Below, in pieces: positions 59,944 to 64,000 of a stretch of 64,000 nucleotides of DNA. Both the position numbers and the translations under genes were made by a program. Every line of letters starts with the position of its first letter. Position 1 is the stretch's first letter. The notes below the pieces were generated by a model that saw only the letters and a program-made list of their open reading frames with translations, searched no databases and was not told the origin of the DNA. Source of the DNA: CAVYXK01 sp963772445 (GTDB lineage: Bacteria > Pseudomonadota > Alphaproteobacteria > Acetobacterales > Acetobacteraceae); the NCBI GenBank assembly GCA_963772445.1, contig CAVYXK010000001.1, forward strand, positions 310,001-374,000, given 5' to 3'.

Positions 59944-61121
59944 TTACAGACCCCGACCAGAAAAGCAACGCCATCCCGCTTGCATCAGTCGGGCACACAG
60001 GTCTTTTGCTTCCCCCATATCGGCAAATCCAAATGTGCGCAGGCGCCAATAGGTCCGACCGTTCACCTCAGCCATGCTTATCGTAGGCCCGCGGGTCGTC
60101 AGAAGATCCGAAAATCGCTTATCAAGTCGGTTCCATTCGAACATCGCATCACTTTCTGACAGCAAAGAGGCGAGCTGCACATACGGTGCGTTCGGCAGAG
60201 CGCCGCTCTGCTCTGCTGAATTTGCGGGTTCCGGCTTCACCGCCCGACGATCAGGCGGCCCACCTGGCTCTATTGAAGATAGGTTCGATATTGCCCCCGT
60301 CACCTCGGATGCTTTTGCAACCGCGTCTATCTTGACTTTCGGACCACTCGGGGCATTTCCCGCGCTGGTCGCCTCGGGCGCGTCCCTGTGGAGAGCCGTG
60401 GCCCCATCCGGGGGAGAATGGGGGGCAGTTCAGACTGAGCGACAGTGATCCGAGGCGCGCTGACCGGCATTGGCGGGGCGTCTGCCGGCAGGTCACGGTT
60501 TGCCGCGGTCGCGTCCGCGAACCGCTCAGCAAGCGCGTTCGGGGCCACCTCAGGACGCGATGGTGACAGAGGTGAGGCGGGTCCGCCGCTTTGCGCTAGG
60601 TGGGCTGCGGATACCCCCGTGGGTCCTGGCTCAGCACCGCCGGCAAGAAGTAACCGTTGCGCCGACCGCGTGTCGCCGGCCACGTTCAACGCGGCTGCTA
60701 TTTCGGCCCGCCACTGCTGCGACGCAGCCGGATCGGCAGCGATGGCGTGCAGCAATTCCCCGGCGTCTTCGGCGTGGCCCGAGAGGGCGAGGGAGCGACC
60801 GAGATTGACCTCTACCTCGGTAGCCTCCTGCGAAACCGCCAGGGCATGCCGGTAGGCCTTCTGAGCTTCCTCATGACGACCCTGCACGTCCCACATTACG
60901 CCGAGGTCATTTAGGGCAACAACATTGTTGGGATCGTGTTTCAATGCCGCCAGAAAAGCTGCTTCCGCTGCTTGCGGGTCGGATCGTGCCAAAGTCCGCC
61001 CAAGGCCCACCTGGGCAGCCACCGCGGATGGATCGATTGCTACTGCGGCACGGTAAGCGGTCTGTGCCAGCTCCAGTTGTCCCATGGCGAAGAGAGCGTC
61101 ACCCTTGGCAGTTAAGGTCCG
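59944..61121 (-). pseudogene. TPR-SPOR (TadD-like) lipoprotein gene, 3' part, IS-disrupted and frameshifted
   Basis: This is the larger downstream part of a gene split by an IS3-family element. It encodes TPR units (AKGDALFAMGQLELAQTAYRAAVAIDPSAVAAQVGLGRTLA, and HDPNNVVALNDLGVMWDVQGRHEEAQKAYRHAL). The TPR frame runs from the IS junction to 60327. At a run of six C/G (60421-60426) the true frame changes, continuing HSPPDGATALHRDAPEATSAG into a SPOR domain (PYVQLASLLSESDAMFEW...RCFSGRGL) that stops at 59944. An ATG inside the IS end (61148) is not the native start. SPOR domains bind denuded peptidoglycan; TPRs bind partners. Confidence 0.78.
61119..61121. repeat. Target-site duplication CCG, left copy
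   Basis: CCG at 61119-61121 matches CCG at 62904-62906 across the IS3-family element. Removing the element and one copy joins the split gene in frame as NDAR-TLTAKGDALF. Confidence 0.65.
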
Positions 61122-61197
61122 CCCTCCGTGCCAATGAAGGTGAGACATCTTGCCCCCGGGAATTTAAACTTGAGGGCGCCGAAGGATAATCACGCTC

Positions 61198-61665
61198 ATG
61201 CCCATGCTGGCCAAGCCGATTAATGCAACCTCTGACGCCGTCACGGTCGCGTCCCGAAGGCCGACGGTTGTACCGGCGCCATCGGCGGCGTCACCCGAGC
61301 TGTCCGATCGCCCGCGGCGGCGGACTTTCACCGCCCAGGAGAAGCTGCGCATCCTGGCCGAGACCGATCGCGCCGCCGATACCGGCGGGGTGGGCGCCAT
61401 CCTGCGTCGCGAGAGCATCTACTCCTCGACCCTCAGCAACTGGCGCTGGCTTCGTGACGCCGGAGCCTTCGGCGCGCTGGTTCCCCTCAAACGCGGCCCG
61501 AAAACTGCCGCGCCCAACCCGCTGGCAGCCGAACTTGCCGCTGTTCAGCGGGAGAATAATCGTCTGGCGCGGCGGTTGGCACGCGCCGAAGCCATTATCG
61601 AAGTCCAAAAAAAAGTTGCGGAGCTGCTGGGCATCCCGCTGGCGCCCAGCGACGGCGAGCCTTGA
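61198..61665 (+). CDS. IS3-family transposase OrfA
   Basis: A 155-aa OrfA. After a variable N-terminus, RRTFTAQEKLRILAETDRAADTGGVGAILRRESIYSSTLSNWRWLRD is the HTH-21/helix-turn-helix DNA-binding region, and RENNRLARRLARAEAIIEVQKKVAELLGI forms the leucine-zipper-like coiled coil used for dimerisation. Near its end an A8 run could support -1 frameshifting into orfB. Its stop overlaps the TTG start of orfB by four bases. Confidence 0.9.
   Translation: MPMLAKPINATSDAVTVASRRPTVVPAPSAASPELSDRPRRRTFTAQEKLRILAETDRAADTGGVGAILRRESIYSSTLSNWRWLRDAGAFGALVPLKRGPKTAAPNPLAAELAAVQRENNRLARRLARAEAIIEVQKKVAELLGIPLAPSDGEP
61607..61614 (+). other. A8 slippery run, candidate -1 programmed frameshift site
   Basis: Eight A residues span AAA-AAA codons (EVQKKV) near the end of orfA. 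Slipping back by one base enters the orfB frame, which is open from the slip site to the orfB start with no stop. IS3-family elements commonly make the OrfAB transposase this way. Confidence 0.6.
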
Positions 61666-62717
61666 CGCAGGCTGTCGTCGCGCTCGCACCGAGCAGCCGC
61701 ATGACGGTGTTGGCCTGTGCCGCGCTGGGGGTCTCGCGCGCCACCGTGCAGCGCCGACGCGCCAATCTTGCCGCACCAGCGGCGGTCCTCCGTCCGCGGG
61801 CTCGGCCCGCCAGGGCACTGTCCGCCCCGCAACAACAGGTGGTTCTGGACGTGTTGCACGCGCCAGATTTCGTCGACCAGGCGCCGGCGGAAGTTTACGC
61901 CACTCTGCTCGATCAGGACATCTACCACTGCTCGATCCGCACCATGTATCGCATCCTCGCGCAGCATGCCGAAGTCCGCGAACGCCGCGCTCAGCTGCGC
62001 CACCCCGCCTATCAGAAACCCGAATTGCTGGCGGAAGGCCCCAATCAAGTCTGGTGTTGGGACATAACCAAGCTGATGGGGCCGGCGAAATGGACGTATT
62101 TCTATCTCTACGTCATCCTCGACATCTTTAGCCGGCGCGTGGTCGGCTGGTGTGTGGCCGACGCGGAAAGTGCTGCGCTGTTCAAGCCACTGCTGGACAA
62201 TGCGATCGCCAAGCATCAAGTGCCACACGGTCAGCTCACGCTGCACGCAGATCGAGGCGGCCCGATGAAGGCCAAAACCACCGCGCTGCTGCTCGCAGAT
62301 CTTGGCGTCACCCGCTCGCACAGCCGGCCGCATACGTCCAATGACAACCCGTTCTCCGAAAGCCAATTCAAAAACCTGAAGTATCAACCGCAATTCCCTC
62401 GGCGCTTCGGCTGCATTGAGGATGCTCGAGGTTTCCTCCGCGTTTATTTCGACTGGTACAATCAGAACCATCACCACGTCGGGATCGGCCTGATGACCCC
62501 AAACCAGGTTCATTATGGCCAGGTCGATGCCGTCTACGCCGCTCGCCAGCGCACGCTCAATCGCGCCTGCCGCCAACACCCGGAGCGCTTCGTCAACAAG
62601 CCCCCAACACCACCCGCCAAACCAACCGCAACTTGGATCAACCCACCACCCGCGAAACCAAATCGGAGTGTCGACGCTGGGGTCACAGTCGCGCAGGAAG
62701 GAATCTTCTTTGATTAA
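61662..62717 (+). CDS. IS3-family transposase OrfB (DDE integrase)
   Basis: A 351-aa DDE transposase with an rve catalytic core: first Asp in NQVWCWDITKLMGPAKWTYF, second in GQLTLHADRGGPMKAK and Glu in NDNPFSESQFKNLKYQ, plus YVILDIFSRRVVGWCVADAES between them. It starts with TTG overlapping orfA, or more likely is read as an OrfAB fusion by -1 frameshifting at the A8 run. Length and motifs are complete, so the enzyme may be active. Confidence 0.93.
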   Translation: MTQAVVALAPSSRMTVLACAALGVSRATVQRRRANLAAPAAVLRPRARPARALSAPQQQVVLDVLHAPDFVDQAPAEVYATLLDQDIYHCSIRTMYRILAQHAEVRERRAQLRHPAYQKPELLAEGPNQVWCWDITKLMGPAKWTYFYLYVILDIFSRRVVGWCVADAESAALFKPLLDNAIAKHQVPHGQLTLHADRGGPMKAKTTALLLADLGVTRSHSRPHTSNDNPFSESQFKNLKYQPQFPRRFGCIEDARGFLRVYFDWYNQNHHHVGIGLMTPNQVHYGQVDAVYAARQRTLNRACRQHPERFVNKPPTPPAKPTATWINPPPAKPNRSVDAGVTVAQEGIFFD

Positions 62718-62903
62718 CCAATGGTACCTTCCTCTTTATGGCTGCGGTGCCTGTGGAGTTGTGGTCAACGCACTTGAGTTGTCCACAAATCCACAGCGAA
62801 TCTCCTCGCTACCGCAACAACTTCCATCTGCGACGCTCGGAGAACCCGAGAATCCGAGCTTAAACTCCGATCCCGGCTGTATCAAAGTCGTTGACACGTA
62901 CCG

Positions 62904-63152
62904 CCGCGCATCGTTCGGTTGCTTCGCATCAGCCAGGTCTGCGACCCGCAGAGCTAGGTCGGGGGCGCCGGCCGACAAGGCAGCGTCCGCTACCTGGAGC
63001 GACGATTGCTGGGGGGCGCCGATCAGCGATTGAAAATTCGAGCAGCCACCCACGGTCAGCAGGATTGCGACGGTGGCACACACGCCCTGTCGGCCAGCCA
63101 ACCGATCCGTGACGCTTGACATCCACGACCGCTGTAGCGCATCCTGCCGCAT
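62904..63152 (-). pseudogene. TPR-SPOR lipoprotein gene, 5' part (separated by the IS)
   Basis: The start of the gene whose remainder lies at 59944-61121. It encodes a lipoprotein signal (GVCATVAILLTVGGCSNF, lipobox VGGC) and the first helices VADAALSAGAPDLALRVADLADAKQPNDAR, typical of TadD-like TPR lipoproteins. The ATG at 63122 gives the better signal peptide; one at 63152 is also in frame. After Arg the reading enters the IS right end and continues about 55 codons of non-native sequence to a stop at 62736. Function is lost unless the element excises. It is divergent from the ClpP-like gene. Confidence 0.75.
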
Positions 63153-63251
63153 AAGCCGAACTCCTGGGTTATTGCCGACTGATCGATATCTGATTACGTT
63201 TCGGCTTGAAAGTCCAGAATAAATCCCCATTCCAGCCGCCCAAAAAGTGAC

Positions 63252-64000
63252 ATGGATGGGAACCCCCCCAACACCCGGGCAGTTCAGTTAACGAGATTTA
63301 TCCACTGTGTCCTGGCCATCGCCGGCCGGGTCGTCGCGCTGATTGCTCTGGTGTGCAGCCTGACCGACCCCGGCCAAGGGGCTACGGTCGAGTTCGATAG
63401 TCCGTATCAATTCCACCTGCTGATGGGCGGCGAGGTGCTCGAGATCGCCGGCAGCTTTTCGTGGTCGGTGCCGCAGAACCTTCAAGTAGCGCTGGCTGCG
63501 GCGCCTCAGGTTCGCGTCGTCAGCCTGAACAGCCCCGGTGGCCATGTGGCACCCGCTATGGAAGTCGCTGAAATCATCCATAGCCGCGGGCTGGCCACCT
63601 ATGTCAGCCGGTTCTGCGCCTCGGCCTGCACCCTGGTGTTCCTGGGTGGCACGCAGCGCTGGCTCGCACCAGGCGCTCGAACTCGGGTTTCATCAGGCTC
63701 ATGCACCCGGGTTTTCCACCGCGGAAGCCGATGATGTGCTGCGTGTGGCGTATCAGAGATTTGCCCTGCCGCCAGCATTCGTCGCGCATGCGTTGCACAC
63801 GCCGCCAACGGACCTGTGGTTTCCGAAATTCGCGGAATTGCGTGCAGCGCAAATTATTACCGGCCCACCACCAGTAACACTCGCTGCCCTTGAGGAAAAC
63901 CTGTCACGGAGCTTGACCGATTCGATACCTCTAGTACAAGAATCGTCCGATCGTAATGTCGTTCGATTCGCAATGGCCGTATCCGAGATACTGTCGGAAT
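63252..64000 (+). pseudogene. Periplasmic ClpP-like serine protease (COG3904 type), frameshifted and cut by the window end
   Basis: The ATG at 63252 opens an exported protein (hydrophobic CVLAIAGRVVALIALVCSL) with a ClpP/crotonase-like fold: VVSLNSPGGHVAPAMEVAEIIHSRGLATYVSRFCASACTLVFLGG, with the nucleophile Ser in ASACT. The frame changes at about 63675-63680 (after RWLAPGA); the natural continuation is LGFHQAHAPGFSTAEADDVLRVAYQRFALPP (likely catalytic His in GFHQ) and stays open to base 64000. In the original frame it ends early at 63734. Whether the full gene is intact beyond the window is unknown. Confidence 0.72.

Larger units (their letters stand above)
61122..62903 (+). mobile_element. 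IS3-family insertion sequence
   Basis: A 1782-bp element with orfA and orfB on the plus strand. Its ends are imperfect inverted repeats: left CCCTCCGTGCCAATGAAGG then TGAGACA and CCGGGA; right (reverse complement) CGGTACGTGTCAACGACTT then TGATACA and CCGGGA. Both orfs are open. It lies between 3-bp CCG duplications inside a TPR-SPOR lipoprotein gene, antisense to it. About 185 bases follow orfB before the right end, longer than usual. The element looks complete and potentially active. Confidence 0.82.

Noticed and set aside
1..64000. CRISPR arrays, tRNA or rRNA genes, prophage
   Set aside because: No regularly spaced direct repeats, no cloverleaf with a T-loop GTTCGA segment in the intergenic regions, and no phage structural genes were seen by eye.

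Overview
The window is high-GC DNA with dense, GC3-rich genes. The protein types (glyQ/glyS as separate subunits, bacterial pyruvate phosphate dikinase, the mutS-glnD pair, DUF849/BKACE, a full-length GlnD with HD and two ACT domains) point to an alphaproteobacterium, most likely of the Acetobacteraceae/Rhodospirillales type. That placement is inferred from remembered family resemblance; no search was run. No tRNA, rRNA, CRISPR array or prophage was seen.

Layout. 0-6 kb: core block glyQ-glyS-ppdK. 6-10.3 kb: a dienelactone hydrolase, a SnoaL-like gene cut by an in-frame TGA, a frameshifted DUF3108 gene, a kinase-like phosphotransferase and two small ORFs. 10.3-16.3 kb: P1 peptidase, methylmalonate-semialdehyde-type dehydrogenase, a Crp/Fnr regulator, a quinone oxidoreductase and a CYTH-CHAD protein. 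16.4-24.6 kb: two minus-strand catabolic operons (PhyH dioxygenase, serine hydrolase, enolase-superfamily dehydratase; then NHL protein, epoxide hydrolase, cytochrome P450) on either side of an amidohydrolase. 24.7-28.4 kb: a decayed partner-switching set (phosphatase remnant, frameshifted anti-sigma kinase, intact STAS protein) divergent from an operon of a membrane-anchored ExeA-like ATPase, a secreted protein and a lipoprotein. 28.6-29.3 kb: IS66 remnant. 29.3-42.2 kb: WYL regulator, DUF1127, trmB, DUF423, prolyl aminopeptidase, a beta-hydroxyacid dehydrogenase, a broken PIN toxin with its antitoxin beside an FkbM methyltransferase, an HpaB-type hydroxylase, two membrane glycosyltransferases, dialkylglycine decarboxylase, BKACE and a ParDE pair. 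42.4-47.9 kb: mutS and glnD.

48-56 kb is one coherent uptake and degradation block on the minus strand: livH, a livM-livG gene fusion, livF, a substrate-binding protein, a metallo-beta-lactamase-fold lactonase, an enolase-superfamily dehydratase and a D-2-hydroxyacid dehydrogenase. It reads as import of a small acid or lactone followed by ring opening, dehydration and redox steps. 56-64 kb holds a lytic transglycosylase, a Tat-type peptide-binding protein, a CHAP hydrolase, a TPR-SPOR lipoprotein gene split by an IS3-family element, and a periplasmic ClpP-like protein that runs off the window with a frameshift.

The most striking general feature is the number of interrupted accessory genes (7 non-IS genes plus an IS66 remnant), while the large core genes are all intact. 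Some breaks lie at short homopolymers, so real gene decay and residual assembly error must both be kept open. The best mechanistic observations are the IS3 insertion, which can be reversed exactly in frame through a CCG duplication; the LivM-LivG fusion whose linker is a GC-rich palindromic repeat; and the ExeA-like ATPase operon next to the partner-switching relic.
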